Program-made: the position numbers and the translations under genes
In this document: piece by piece, positions 8,652 through 16,550 of the stretch
Numbering within the stretch: position 1 is the first letter of the stretch
Layout: every line of letters begins with the position of its first letter
The notes under the pieces: generated by a model
The model's input: only the letters and a program-made list of their open reading frames with translations
Told to the model about the DNA's origin: nothing
Database searches by the model: none
Assembly (NCBI RefSeq): GCF_021602155.1
Contig: NZ_BQHY01000004.1
Location: forward strand, 1-64,000
Direction of reading: 5' to 3'
DNA: 64,000 nucleotides
Source of the DNA: Pseudomonas parakoreensis
Lineage (GTDB): Bacteria > Pseudomonadota > Gammaproteobacteria > Pseudomonadales > Pseudomonadaceae

Positions 8652-9884
8652 TCACGCCGAACGCTTTTCCACCCAGCGCCGATATTGCCGAGTGCGAAAC
8701 GCCATACCGATCTGCTGCAGTATCAGCGCGCGCAACGGTGACACGTTCGGCTCAGGCTTTTTTTCCCGACTGAGTTTGCCCAGCTGAAACTTCACCACCG
8801 CCATGTTCGCCAGGGCGGCAACGGCCTTGTTTTTCCAAGTGATCGGCGGCAATTGCGGGGCGTTGTCCTTGCCCTGCTGCCAGTCGCGCGGCAGGTACGG
8901 ATCGATGGCCAACGCGGTACCGATGCCGACCATGTCCACACCACTGTGCACGACGCTTTCGGCCACCGGACGACGGCGGATGCCGCCGGTGACCATCACT
9001 GGCATTTTGGCAACGGTCTGAAGGTCCCGGGCAAATTCGACGAAATAGGCCTCGCGAGCCAGAGTTCGACCATCGCGCGCCTCACCTTGCATGGCCGGAA
9101 CTTCGTAGCTGCCACCGGACAGTTCCACCAGATCCACGCCCAGATCGTTGAGCAGCTCAACGACCTTTTTCGCGTCGTCAGCGGTGAATCCACCGCGCTG
9201 GAAATCGGCAGAATTCAGTTTCACCGCTACGGCAAACTCTGCAGAAACCACGGCCCTGACTGCCTTGACGATCTCGACCAACAACCGCGCGCGGTTCTGC
9301 AGAGAGCCGCCCCACTCGTCCGTCCTTTGATTGGTCAGTGGCGAGAGAAACTGGCTCAACAGATAGCCGTGGGCGGCGTGGATTTCCACCCCAGTGAAGC
9401 CGGCCTGTTCACCGAGGCGTGCGGTGTGCGCAAAACGCTGAATGACGTCCTCAATCACACTGGCGGTCATGGCGTGGGGCGTGGCGAAACGCTTGGACAG
9501 TTTGCCCAGGTCCAGCGGTACCGCTGATGGCGCCTAGGTTTTCTGCCCGAGGTTGGACTGCATCTGGCGCCCCGGGTGATTGATCTGCAACCAGAACTGG
9601 GCACCGGCAGAACGGCCGATCCGCGCCCAGCGCTTGAACTTGTCGAGTTGCTGATCATCTTGCAGCACCACACCGCCCGGCCCGGTCATCGCGCGGCCGT
9701 CGACCATCACGTTGCCGGTGATGATCAGCCCGGCACCGCCATCGGCCCACGCCTGATACAGACGCATCAGCTCTGCGGAGGGCGCCTGGTCGGCGTCCGC
9801 CATGTTTTCTTCCATGGCGGCTTTGGCGATGCGGTTTTTGATGGTTGAACCGTTGGGTAGGGTCAGGGGGTCGAACACATTCAT
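8652..9884 (-). pseudogene. Old-yellow-enzyme-type NADH:flavin oxidoreductase interrupted by an in-frame TAG
   Basis: The family reads continuously in one frame over about 410 codons from ATG 9884: FDPLTLPNGSTIKNRIAKAA, FWLQINHPGRQ and then, after a break, GFTGVEIHAAHGYLLSQFLSP, NQRTDEWGGSLQNRARL and MVTGGIRRR, which are the flavin- and substrate-binding blocks of old-yellow-enzyme-type reductases. At 9536-9534 the minus strand has TAG at codon 117, between QSNLGQKT and APSAVPLDLGKLSKRF. Homologous proteins usually carry Trp near this place, so TGG to TAG is the simplest explanation. The frame resumes unchanged, so this is a point nonsense mutation, a sequencing error or a recent pseudogene; nothing else looks damaged. 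A MerR-type operator lies 38-59 bp upstream. Confidence 0.85.
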
Positions 9885-9921
9885 GGTGCAGTCCTCAACT
9901 GGAGATGAGGCCACCATAAGA

Positions 9922-9943
9922 TTGAAGTCAACTTTAAGGTCAA
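9922..9943 (-). promoter_or_regulatory. MerR-regulon operator, copy A (upstream of the flavin oxidoreductase)
   Basis: Read on the minus strand it starts TTGACCTTAAAG and ends TGACTTCAA. It contains the dyad TTAAAGT-TG-ACTTCAA (one mismatch), resembling SoxR-type operators, and supplies TTGACC as a -35. It lies directly ahead of the start at 9884 and is one of four similar 22-bp sites in this region. Confidence 0.65.
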
Positions 9944-9958
9944 TTACTTTTTTCAAGA

Positions 9959-11038
9959 TCATTCAATGTTGATTTCGCTCGACCCTGGCAAGTGCGTCAC
10001 TAGATCCGCGCCCAACAACCGCGCAGGTGTGTAGGCACCGCCGGGTGGTGTTGTCCGCAACAGATAGCCGACCACCGCCAACGCAGCGTCGATCGTCAGG
10101 CTGTAAACGTTCGCGGTGTGCACGCGAGCGACTTTGCTTTCACCGCGCGCATTGCGGGCCTCGCCCCACACATAGGTGCCTTGGTCAGCACGTTTTGCCT
10201 GATCCGGACCGGTCACTGTCTTGCCGATGCGCGCCTTGAGCAGCCGCTGCACAAACGACAGTCCCAGCAACGGACGAATCCAGTTGGCGAGCCTGGCGCC
10301 GCGAATCATCCCCGCCGATCCCGGTATGAACACCTCGATATTGGCGATGCCGGTGGTGTGCCAGGCGGTGGACACATCGCCCCAGGGGATGGTCATCGCC
10401 AGCTTCTCCCCGACACCGAAATCGATACGCCGTACCCGATAGGCCAGAGGCACGGAAACAATCTTGCCGTCACGTCGGACCTTGCCGCCCTGCGCCAGGC
10501 CTTCGATTGAAGTCTTGGCAGTGCCGGGTGAAAAGCTCGAACGTGAATCGAAGCCCAGCGCCAGATGCGTCGCATCCGGCAGCGCGTCTTTCAGGGCGGC
10601 GGCAACGCAGTCGGTCGGGACTACATCGAAGCCGACGCCGGGACAAATGACTGACCCTGCTGCCCGCGCCCGCTCATTCAGGGACTGCGCATGTTCGAAT
10701 ACGGCAATCTCGCCAGTGATGTCCAGATAGTGCGCGCCGGCCCGCAGGCAGGCCTCGATCATCGGCGCGGCGGTCGCGGAAAACGGCCCCGCGCAATGCA
10801 GAATCAAACCGTGGCCCTTGATCTGCGCCAGCAACCGCGCAGGGTCGTCCAGACCGAACACCCGGGCTTCGAGACCCAGTTCCCGGGCCAACGCTTCGAC
10901 CTTGTCGCGGCTACGTCCGGCCAACACCGGCCTGAGTCCACGCCTGACGGCATCGCGAGCGATCAGTTCGCCGGTATAGCCGTTGGCGCCATAAATCATC
11001 CATTTCATCGGTGTATCCGGTTGGTCTTGCTGACTCAT
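9959..11038 (-). CDS. Saccharopine dehydrogenase-like NAD(P)-binding reductase
   Basis: 359 aa from ATG 11038, with AGGAG six bases upstream. The Rossmann motif is YGANGYTGELIA near residues 15-26, followed by LAGRSRDKVEALA, CAGPF and YLDITGE, the hallmark blocks of the saccharopine-dehydrogenase/trans-acting enoyl-reductase superfamily. The C-terminal half (GTAKTSIEGLAQGG, then TANVYSLTIDAAL) is the family's catalytic/lid region. No signal peptide. These proteins reduce C=C or C=N bonds with NADPH; the substrate here is unknown. It shares an operator-bearing spacer with the divergent DJ-1 gene, which together with the flavin oxidoreductase downstream suggests a role in handling electrophiles or carbonyls. 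Confidence 0.82.
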   Translation of the reverse strand: MSQQDQPDTPMKWMIYGANGYTGELIARDAVRRGLRPVLAGRSRDKVEALARELGLEARVFGLDDPARLLAQIKGHGLILHCAGPFSATAAPMIEACLRAGAHYLDITGEIAVFEHAQSLNERARAAGSVICPGVGFDVVPTDCVAAALKDALPDATHLALGFDSRSSFSPGTAKTSIEGLAQGGKVRRDGKIVSVPLAYRVRRIDFGVGEKLAMTIPWGDVSTAWHTTGIANIEVFIPGSAGMIRGARLANWIRPLLGLSFVQRLLKARIGKTVTGPDQAKRADQGTYVWGEARNARGESKVARVHTANVYSLTIDAALAVVGYLLRTTPPGGAYTPARLLGADLVTHLPGSSEINIE

Positions 11039-11104
11039 GCCTGGCTCCTGAGTGGATTGATGACCGGCGTTATTGCCTTGCCCAATCAGCTTCAGACGCT
11101 AGCG

Positions 11105-11126
11105 TTAAAGTCAGGTTGAGGGTCAA
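11105..11126 (-). promoter_or_regulatory. MerR-regulon operator, copy B (upstream of the saccharopine-dehydrogenase-like gene)
   Basis: Minus-strand reading begins TTGACCCTCAA and ends TGACTTTAA; 17 of 22 positions match copy A in the same register. It lies 67-88 bp upstream of the ATG at 11038 and points toward it. Confidence 0.6.
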
Positions 11127-11171
11127 GCAAAAGTCCGATGGCATCAGCACAAATTATTCGCAGCAGCGGGG

Positions 11172-11193
11172 TTGACCTTAAAGTGAGGTTTAA
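11172..11193 (+). promoter_or_regulatory. MerR-regulon operator, copy C (upstream of the DJ-1/PfpI gene)
   Basis: Plus-strand reading begins TTGACCTTAAAGT, identical to copy A for 13 bases, and ends GGTTTAA; 17 of 22 positions match copy A. It lies about 40-60 bp upstream of the start near 11233 and points toward it, so copies B and C serve the two divergent genes. Confidence 0.6.
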
Positions 11194-11232
11194 GGTGAGC
11201 ATGCGCTGACCTGCTTGCTCGATGGAGCCCGG

Positions 11233-12024
11233 ATGATGCTCAAGACCCTTGTTTCCTCTGCCCTGCTATTGATAGGTGGTGCTTTCATGACGTTTGCAAA
11301 TGCTGAGTCGGCGGCGATCAAGGATCGCCAGATCCTGGTGATCATGACCAATCACGCCAGCTATCCCTCGCGATCCGATACCACCGGCTTGTGGCTGACC
11401 GAGTTGACCCACTTCACCGATGTGGTGGAAGCCGCCGGCTACACCACCGTGTTTGCCAGCCCCAAGGGTGGCGCGGTGCCTCTGGACGAACGCAGTCTGG
11501 GCTGGTTGTACATGGACAAGGCTGCGCGGGAGCATCTGCAGTCTCCGGCCTTCCGCGCGCGCCTGGCCAATACGCTGCCGATCGCCGAGGTCGATCCGTC
11601 CCGCTTCGGCGTCATCTACTTCACCGGGGGCCATGGCGTCATGTGGGACTTTCCCGACAATCCTGACCTGCGCCGTGTCGCCGAAACCATCTACAACCAG
11701 GGCGGCATCGTGTCGGCCGTGTGCCATGGCGTGGCGGGTCTGCTGGATCTGAAAGACAGCCAAGGCCAGTTGATCATCAAGGGTCGAAACATCACCGGGT
11801 TCTCCGACCGCGAAGAGCTGCTCTCGGGCATGAAAAATCAGGTGCCGTTCTTTCTTGAGGACCGCCTGGTGAGCCAGGGCGCGCGCTACCGCAAGGGCTG
11901 GCTGCCGTTCACTTCGTTTGCCATTACCGATGGAAGACTGGTGACCGGCCAGAACCCTCAATCGCCCAAGGCCGTGGCTGAAGCCGTGATGGCGGTGCTC
12001 AGCGCCGGCGAACGAACGCGCTGA
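11233..12024 (+). CDS. Exported DJ-1/PfpI-family protein
   Basis: About 263 aa. Two adjacent ATGs (11233 and 11236) follow GGAG at 11224; either fits. The N-terminus is a signal peptide (LVSSALLLIGGAFMTFANAE), unusual for this mostly cytoplasmic family. The DJ-1 fold is clear: ILVIMTNHASYP, VFASPKGGAVPLDERS, YFTGGHGVMWDFPDN and the nucleophile elbow SAVCHGVAGLL, whose Cys-His pair is the active site in Hsp31/glyoxalase III-like members. The C-terminus contains LVTGQNPQSP, as in the Hsp31-like subgroup. Possible activities are glyoxalase III, chaperone or amidase; none can be chosen from sequence. It precedes the exported decarboxylase-like gene by 37 bp and probably forms an operon with it. 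Confidence 0.87.
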   Translation: MMLKTLVSSALLLIGGAFMTFANAESAAIKDRQILVIMTNHASYPSRSDTTGLWLTELTHFTDVVEAAGYTTVFASPKGGAVPLDERSLGWLYMDKAAREHLQSPAFRARLANTLPIAEVDPSRFGVIYFTGGHGVMWDFPDNPDLRRVAETIYNQGGIVSAVCHGVAGLLDLKDSQGQLIIKGRNITGFSDREELLSGMKNQVPFFLEDRLVSQGARYRKGWLPFTSFAITDGRLVTGQNPQSPKAVAEAVMAVLSAGERTR

Positions 12025-12061
12025 ATCTTTTTGTAGTGCCTACCCACCGGAGAAAGTCCGA

Positions 12062-13066
12062 TTGAAAGTCGCGAGCGCCGTTTTAACAGGATTGCTGATC
12101 ACCACTTTTGCCAACGCTGCGTTGGCGGAGACACCTGAAATGCCCGATCTGACCGAGACCACCACCATCGACATTGCCGGCCATTCAGTCCCCGTCGTCA
12201 AGGGTGGCCTGTATGACCGCTTTCGCTCCAATCCGCCGTTGTCGGTGATTGCGGCCGAAGTCCCGGGCGTTGATTTGAGCTGGTTCAAGGGCATGGCGAA
12301 GAACAAGGTCGACATCGGCTTCGAGTCGTTTTCGCCAAACTTTTACTACCAGAACAGTCGTGTCACGGCGATCTACACAGCCGACCTCGACCGGCTCCGG
12401 GCGTTGATGCCGCCGGAAATACTGGCCACCGTGCAGCCGTTGCAAGTCTGGCCAGGACGTGGCTTGATCGCGTTTACTGCGTACACCTACGAGCATTGCG
12501 ATAACGATGCCTATAACGAAGTAGCCGTGTCGATCATTACCAACAAACCCGGCAAAACCAACCTGGGACCGCTCACGTTGATTGGCCAGTCGATGTCAGA
12601 AGATTTCTGGGGTTATGTGCTCAAGTTGCCGGTCAATACCGAGCTGGCACGGGTGCGCGGAGTGGTCGGTTACAACCTGCCGAAGTGGCTGACCGGCATT
12701 GATCGCAAAGAAAACGGGCAATCCGTGATCTATGAGATCAGTGACAGCCAGACCGGCAAACCGGACGTGTCCTTCACCGCGAAGAAGCTCGACAAACTGT
12801 CGCGCGATGAGGATATCGTCACCAGCAGTTTCACCAACCTCGATCACCAGGGCCAACTGGCCTATGGCTACGCGGTGTCGCGCCAGCTCAGCCACGGTTC
12901 CAGCCGGGACGCGGATGCCGCCACGCTGACGCTGGGCGATGGCAGCCTTTCTAATTATCTGCGCGATTTGAAGCTGGGGAAAATGCTCAAGTACGAATAT
13001 GTCCCTGAGTTCCAGAGTGCGCTCTATGCGCCAAAACCGCTTGCCACGCTGGTTGGCAAGCGCTGA
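12062..13066 (+). CDS. Exported acetoacetate decarboxylase-family protein
   Basis: 334 aa with a TTG start at 12062, chosen because it begins a complete signal peptide (MKVASAVLTGLLITTFANAALA) and follows GGAGAAAG. The mature part resembles the acetoacetate decarboxylase fold: LDRLRALMPPE, GLIAFTAYTYEHCDNDAYNEVAVSI and GYNLPKWLTGI. The family includes enzymes that decarboxylate or bind beta-keto and other carbonyl acids; I could not identify the Schiff-base Lys with confidence, so it may not be a decarboxylase. Export to the periplasm together with the DJ-1 protein upstream is the notable feature. A strong hairpin terminator follows immediately. Confidence 0.78.
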   Translation: MKVASAVLTGLLITTFANAALAETPEMPDLTETTTIDIAGHSVPVVKGGLYDRFRSNPPLSVIAAEVPGVDLSWFKGMAKNKVDIGFESFSPNFYYQNSRVTAIYTADLDRLRALMPPEILATVQPLQVWPGRGLIAFTAYTYEHCDNDAYNEVAVSIITNKPGKTNLGPLTLIGQSMSEDFWGYVLKLPVNTELARVRGVVGYNLPKWLTGIDRKENGQSVIYEISDSQTGKPDVSFTAKKLDKLSRDEDIVTSSFTNLDHQGQLAYGYAVSRQLSHGSSRDADAATLTLGDGSLSNYLRDLKLGKMLKYEYVPEFQSALYAPKPLATLVGKR

Positions 13067-13073
13067 AAGCGGT

Positions 13074-13115
13074 AACGCCCGTCAGGCTCTGGATGCCTGA
13101 CGGGCGTTGGTTTTT
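13074..13115. terminator. Bidirectional terminator between the decarboxylase-like gene and merR
   Basis: AACGCCCGTCAGGC (13074-13087) pairs perfectly with GCCTGACGGGCGTT (13095-13108) over a 7-nt loop, and GGTTTTT follows on the plus strand. Most of the stem lies inside the last codons of the merR frame on the other strand, so the two convergent genes share the structure. Confidence 0.85.
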
Positions 13116-13561
13116 CTTGCCGCAGCTGCTGGCTGCTTGTCGGGCGCAGAAGCCACGCCTTCTTCGCACAGCCGTTGGATCAGCCTCTGCGCATTGTCCG
13201 CACACGCCATCCCCGCAGGTTTGCCCTCGATCCCTTTGATGACCAGCAGCAGTTGTTCCTTGTTCTGCGCCAGCCGTTGCTGCAGCACCTCGATTTCATC
13301 GACCTTTTGCTTCAAGCCACTGAGCAATTGGTCGTGCTGCCAACCGTTGGCATTCATCGGCATTAACTGACGGATTTCCTCCAGGGAAAAACCTGCCGCC
13401 TGCGCGCCGGTGATGATATGCAACACCCACTGTGTGTCGGGGGCGTAATCGCGATAGCCATTGGCTTTGCGCGCGACCGAAGTGATCAACCCGCTCGCTT
13501 CGTAGAAGCGGATGCGCGACGGCGCCAGTCCGCTGATTTTTGCCAGTTCACCGATTCTCAT
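13082..13561 (-). CDS. MerR-family transcriptional regulator (proposed regulator of the four-operator regulon)
   Basis: About 159 aa from ATG 13561. An upstream frame start at 13618 would translate through an operator copy and is rejected. The N-terminal domain is MerR-type (MRIGELAKISGLAPSRIRFYEASGLI, then NGYRDYAP), followed by a helical arm (VDEIEVLQQRLAQNKEQLLLVIKGIE) and a tail containing two Cys residues (GMACADNAQ and RLCEEG). The CxxCxC-type Fe-S cluster of SoxR is absent. Copy D of the shared 22-bp operator sits 20-41 bp upstream, and three more copies precede neighbouring redox genes, so autoregulation and local control of those genes are inferred. trmK lies upstream on the same strand but is unrelated in function. 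Confidence 0.88.
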   Translation of the reverse strand: MRIGELAKISGLAPSRIRFYEASGLITSVARKANGYRDYAPDTQWVLHIITGAQAAGFSLEEIRQLMPMNANGWQHDQLLSGLKQKVDEIEVLQQRLAQNKEQLLLVIKGIEGKPAGMACADNAQRLIQRLCEEGVASAPDKQPAAAARKTNARQASRA

Positions 13562-13580
13562 GTCCGACTCCGCAAGCACG

Positions 13581-13602
13581 TTAACCTTGAAGCTGACTTT
13601 AA
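13581..13602. promoter_or_regulatory. MerR-regulon operator, copy D (upstream of merR)
   Basis: Plus-strand reading begins TTAACCTTGAAG and ends TGACTTTAA; 18 of 22 positions match copy A. It lies just upstream of the merR start at 13561 in the merR-trmK gap, consistent with autoregulation. Confidence 0.6.
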
Positions 13603-13634
13603 ACCTGAAGGAGCGCAAGCGCCAACTCGGCAGA

Positions 13635-14330
13635 TCAAGCCAGCAACTCAGTGATCCACTGAATCTGTAGCGAAATTTCTTCCAGTTTCTCCCCGGGCAC
13701 TTCCTGGCGCGCCTGTTTGAAACTGGCCAGCGTTTTCTGTCTCTGCCGTAAGAGACGCTGCCATTTGGCGAGGAATGCCGGACTGCGCGCCTGCATCTGC
13801 AATGGGCCGAAGTACAACTGTCGGGCGCTGTAGCTCACCGGGGCACCGCGCTCGGCGACGATGATTTCGTAGAAGAAACGGTTTTCCTGCAGCACTTCCT
13901 CATCGAGGATGCGGTAACCGTTATCCATCAGCCACCGGCGCAGGGGTTGCTCGCCGCCGTTGGGTTGCAGGATCAGCCGTTCGTGGCCGCGCAAACGCGC
14001 CTTGCCGCTGTCGAGAATGTCACGAATCGTCTCGCCGCCCATGCCGCACAGGCTGATCGCGGTAATCCCGTCGGACGGCTCGATCGCCGCCAGGCCACTG
14101 GCCAGACGCACAGTGATGAACGGCTGAAGATCGTTGTCGCGCACCGTGCGCACCGCGGCATGGAACGGTGTCTGCGCTACCTCGCCGGCCACCGCCGCAA
14201 CGATGGCGCCACGGCGCAACAGGGCCACCGGCAGATAGCCGTGATCCGAGCCGATATCCGCCAACCGCGCGCCAGCCGGTACATGCGCCGCCACCCGCTC
14301 CAGTCGCATGGACAATGTGTGTTCGTTCAA
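13635..14330 (-). CDS. trmK: tRNA (adenine(22)-N1)-methyltransferase TrmK
   Basis: 231 aa. The N-terminal SAM-binding block LADIGSDHGYLPVALL (about residues 22-37) and the later motif ISLCGMGGETIRDIL (about 92-106) are characteristic of TrmK (YqfN/COG2384). LILQPNGGEQPLRRWL and the coiled C-terminal region (AKWQRLLRQRQKTLASFKQARQ) also fit, as does the length. The enzyme methylates N1 of A22 in tRNAs using SAM in the cytoplasm. It looks monocistronic; the gene downstream on the same strand has its own operator. Confidence 0.92.
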   Translation of the reverse strand: MNEHTLSMRLERVAAHVPAGARLADIGSDHGYLPVALLRRGAIVAAVAGEVAQTPFHAAVRTVRDNDLQPFITVRLASGLAAIEPSDGITAISLCGMGGETIRDILDSGKARLRGHERLILQPNGGEQPLRRWLMDNGYRILDEEVLQENRFFYEIIVAERGAPVSYSARQLYFGPLQMQARSPAFLAKWQRLLRQRQKTLASFKQARQEVPGEKLEEISLQIQWITELLA

Positions 14331-14479
14331 CTGCCGCCCTCTTCCCCAGCCATCGCCGGCGCTGCTGGCCGGACAAGGGGCGCGACTCTAGCGGGCGGTG
14401 GCGGGTATTTCAAATCCGGACGCGCGCGCCGGTGTTCCGACGTAGCCTCGATGCAGAGGCGCATGCGTCGGCTATCCTC

Positions 14480-15307
14480 ATGGCAACCGGTCTACGAATC
14501 TGCGCGCAGCCCTGTCTCAAAACAACCCATGCACTCTTGGAAAAGATCAATCTTGAACACAGCCCTCGGCGCGCTGCTGACCAGCGATTTCCTGACGTTA
14601 CCGAAGCCTTGATCGAGCGCGAGCAGCTTCACCGGCAAGGTTACGCGCTGCTGCGCGATGCGATCCCGGGGAATTGGCTCGCCGACCTGCGCGCGATATT
14701 CGATGCGAATGTGCAAGCATCGGAACACTGGCCGGTACCGCGCGGCATGGACTGGCGCCATTCGCTGCTGGACCTGGATGCAACGGTGCAAGCGGTGTGT
14801 CGCCTGCCGCAGGTTCTGACGGTGGCAGGCGAGTTGATCGGCGAACGCTTCTTCCTGTCCCAGGTCGAGGGTCGCGAACCGCTTGCCGGCGGAGGCCATC
14901 AGCAACTGCACCGCGACTTGTCGATCCAGCGGCCCGGCGACATGGTCAACGCCATCGCCTTTTTCGACGACTACGGCCCCGACAACGGCGCCACGCGCAT
15001 CGTCCCGGGCAGTCACCGACCTTCACCACAACAGCCACCATTCGACCCCAACGACGAGACTGCTGTCGTGCAGCTTTCAGGGACTGCGGGGGACATTTTG
15101 CTGTTTGACGTCGATCTGCTCCACGCGGGCAGTCGCAATGTGAATGGCGCACGTCGGCGCTCTATTCTGATCAACTATTGCGCGCAGGCGCTGTATAGGA
15201 CGCAGCTGGAAACAGCGGGCTTGCGCGGTGTGCGAATGGACACCCGTGAGCAGTTTGATCCCGCATTGCTGCAACAGGCTCGCCAAATGGCTGCGACCCG
15301 GATTTAA
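14480..15307 (+). CDS. Phytanoyl-CoA dioxygenase-family (PhyH) Fe(II)/2-oxoglutarate oxygenase
   Basis: About 275 aa if the ATG at 14480 is used. The double-stranded beta-helix core has the metal triad HRD (QQLHRDLSIQ) and a distal His (LLHAGSRNVNGARRRSILINY), where the following Arg would bind 2-oxoglutarate. FFLSQVEGREPLAGGGHQ and DDYGPDNGATRIVPGSH are typical of the family. It hydroxylates an unknown small molecule. The N-terminus is doubtful: in the +1 frame, from a TTG at 14553, LNTALGALLTSDFLTLPKP runs into a TGA at 14610 just where LIEREQLHRQGYALLRD begins in the main frame, and together these look like one natural N-terminus split by a one-base frameshift. Confidence 0.8.
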   Translation: MATGLRICAQPCLKTTHALLEKINLEHSPRRAADQRFPDVTEALIEREQLHRQGYALLRDAIPGNWLADLRAIFDANVQASEHWPVPRGMDWRHSLLDLDATVQAVCRLPQVLTVAGELIGERFFLSQVEGREPLAGGGHQQLHRDLSIQRPGDMVNAIAFFDDYGPDNGATRIVPGSHRPSPQQPPFDPNDETAVVQLSGTAGDILLFDVDLLHAGSRNVNGARRRSILINYCAQALYRTQLETAGLRGVRMDTREQFDPALLQQARQMAATRI

Positions 15308-15355
15308 TGCGCGCTTGATGGGCACATGCCCGGCTCCACTTCACCGAGTAGAAAC

Positions 15356-15514
15356 ATGAACCGCCAAAAGAAACTGCAGCAGTTGTTCAAGGAAAAGGCC
15401 AAAAAGGCCAGCGCCAAACTGGCGCCGAAAAAGCCCAAATACATCAGCAAGGCCGAGCGCGCAAAGATGGCTGCCGAAGCGGCGGCCGAACCGGTTGAGA
15501 GCGGCGAGAGCTGA
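15356..15514 (+). CDS. Small basic protein, DUF2986-like
   Basis: 52 aa from ATG 15356. It is rich in Lys and Ala: MNRQKKLQQLFKEKAKKAS, then KPKYISKAERAKM and an acidic tail (EPVESGES). This pattern matches the short DUF2986 proteins found in gammaproteobacteria; their function is unknown. No membrane segment. It lies 48 bp after the dioxygenase on the same strand. Confidence 0.7.
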   Translation: MNRQKKLQQLFKEKAKKASAKLAPKKPKYISKAERAKMAAEAAAEPVESGES

Positions 15515-15540
15515 TTCTGCAATTCAGGTTTCGATCACAC

Positions 15541-16269
15541 TCAGTCGGCTGAGACAGGCAGTCGGCACGCCAGCCACGCGCCCCAGAACAGACTGCTGAA
15601 AAAGCGCGTCGCCTGGCCAAATCCCGCCTTATGCAACAACGCCTGAACCGCTGCTTCGGAATGCGGCGGATCCGCGCCCTGCAGGATTTTCCCGAGCTTG
15701 GCGGCCACCTCCTCAGCACTCGCGCCTTGCTGCCGCCATCTCTGCCCCCACGCCTGCAGCAATAACGGTTGGCTGGCATAGGCGTAGTGATTGCCCGCCA
15801 CAATCAGCGGTGCGCCCGGTTTCAGCCGCGCCTGGACCGAGCACAGGATGTGTTGTTTGGGTTCATCACCCTTGAGGTGATGAAGCACACCGATCAATGT
15901 TGCCGCATCGAAGGATGGGGCGGCCGGCAAGTCATCGACATGCCCGAGATGCAGCTGCGTTCTGTGCAGTAATTCATGGGCCTGCAATTGCTGCGTCGCG
16001 GCGTCCAGCATGGGTGCCGAAGGATCGACAGCGGTGAAACGCCAGTCCGGCTCCAGCGCGGCCATTGCGATGATTTCCTGCGCCGTACCCCCCGCGCCCA
16101 CCACCAGCACGTTTGCCGCCCGCGCCGGGCCGAGCGTGGCCGCCAACATGCAAGCCGCCAGATCGTGACAGGCGTCGTAACCGGCCAGTGCGATACGGCT
16201 CTGTCTGGCGTACTCGCTGGCGCGCGAGGTGTCGAATTTTGCTGCAGGGTTGGTCGAGGATGAGGCCAC
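15541..16269 (-). CDS. Class I SAM-dependent methyltransferase
   Basis: 242 aa. Motif I is VLVVGAGGTAQEI (about residues 53-65), followed by FTAVDPSAPMLDAA (acidic ribose-binding Asp) and a post-motif II block with FDAATLIGVLHHLKGDEPKQ. The C-terminal part (GFGQATRFFSSLFWGAWLACR) resembles small-molecule methyltransferases. It is cytoplasmic; substrate unknown. It converges on the small DUF2986-like gene. Confidence 0.85.
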   Translation of the reverse strand: MASSSTNPAAKFDTSRASEYARQSRIALAGYDACHDLAACMLAATLGPARAANVLVVGAGGTAQEIIAMAALEPDWRFTAVDPSAPMLDAATQQLQAHELLHRTQLHLGHVDDLPAAPSFDAATLIGVLHHLKGDEPKQHILCSVQARLKPGAPLIVAGNHYAYASQPLLLQAWGQRWRQQGASAEEVAAKLGKILQGADPPHSEAAVQALLHKAGFGQATRFFSSLFWGAWLACRLPVSAD

Positions 16270-16550
16270 GATGATTCTCCTTGTCGTTGGGGCACGCTAC
16301 GCCGGGAAACGAGACGAGAAAAATCGAATGTTTTCATGGGCCACATTCCTGCCGGGAATAGGGATCGGCTGTAGCTTATAACCGGCGAAATTCCCCGGTC
16401 ATCCGCTGGAGTTCAGCAGGCTTGTGGAGCGGGTGGCGTTGTGATTGTCCGGGGGCAGTCAGATGCTGCGGCCATGATCAATCCGAATTGCCGTTTATTG
16501 TTGCAGCCGCTAGCCTCGGCAACAGCCAAAAGCACAAATCAGAGACCCGC
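16270..16550. other. Divergent intergenic region
   Basis: About 280 bp between the divergent methyltransferase and acetyltransferase genes. It must hold their promoters, but no clear -35/-10 pair, dyad or small reading frame can be supported. Confidence 0.35.
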
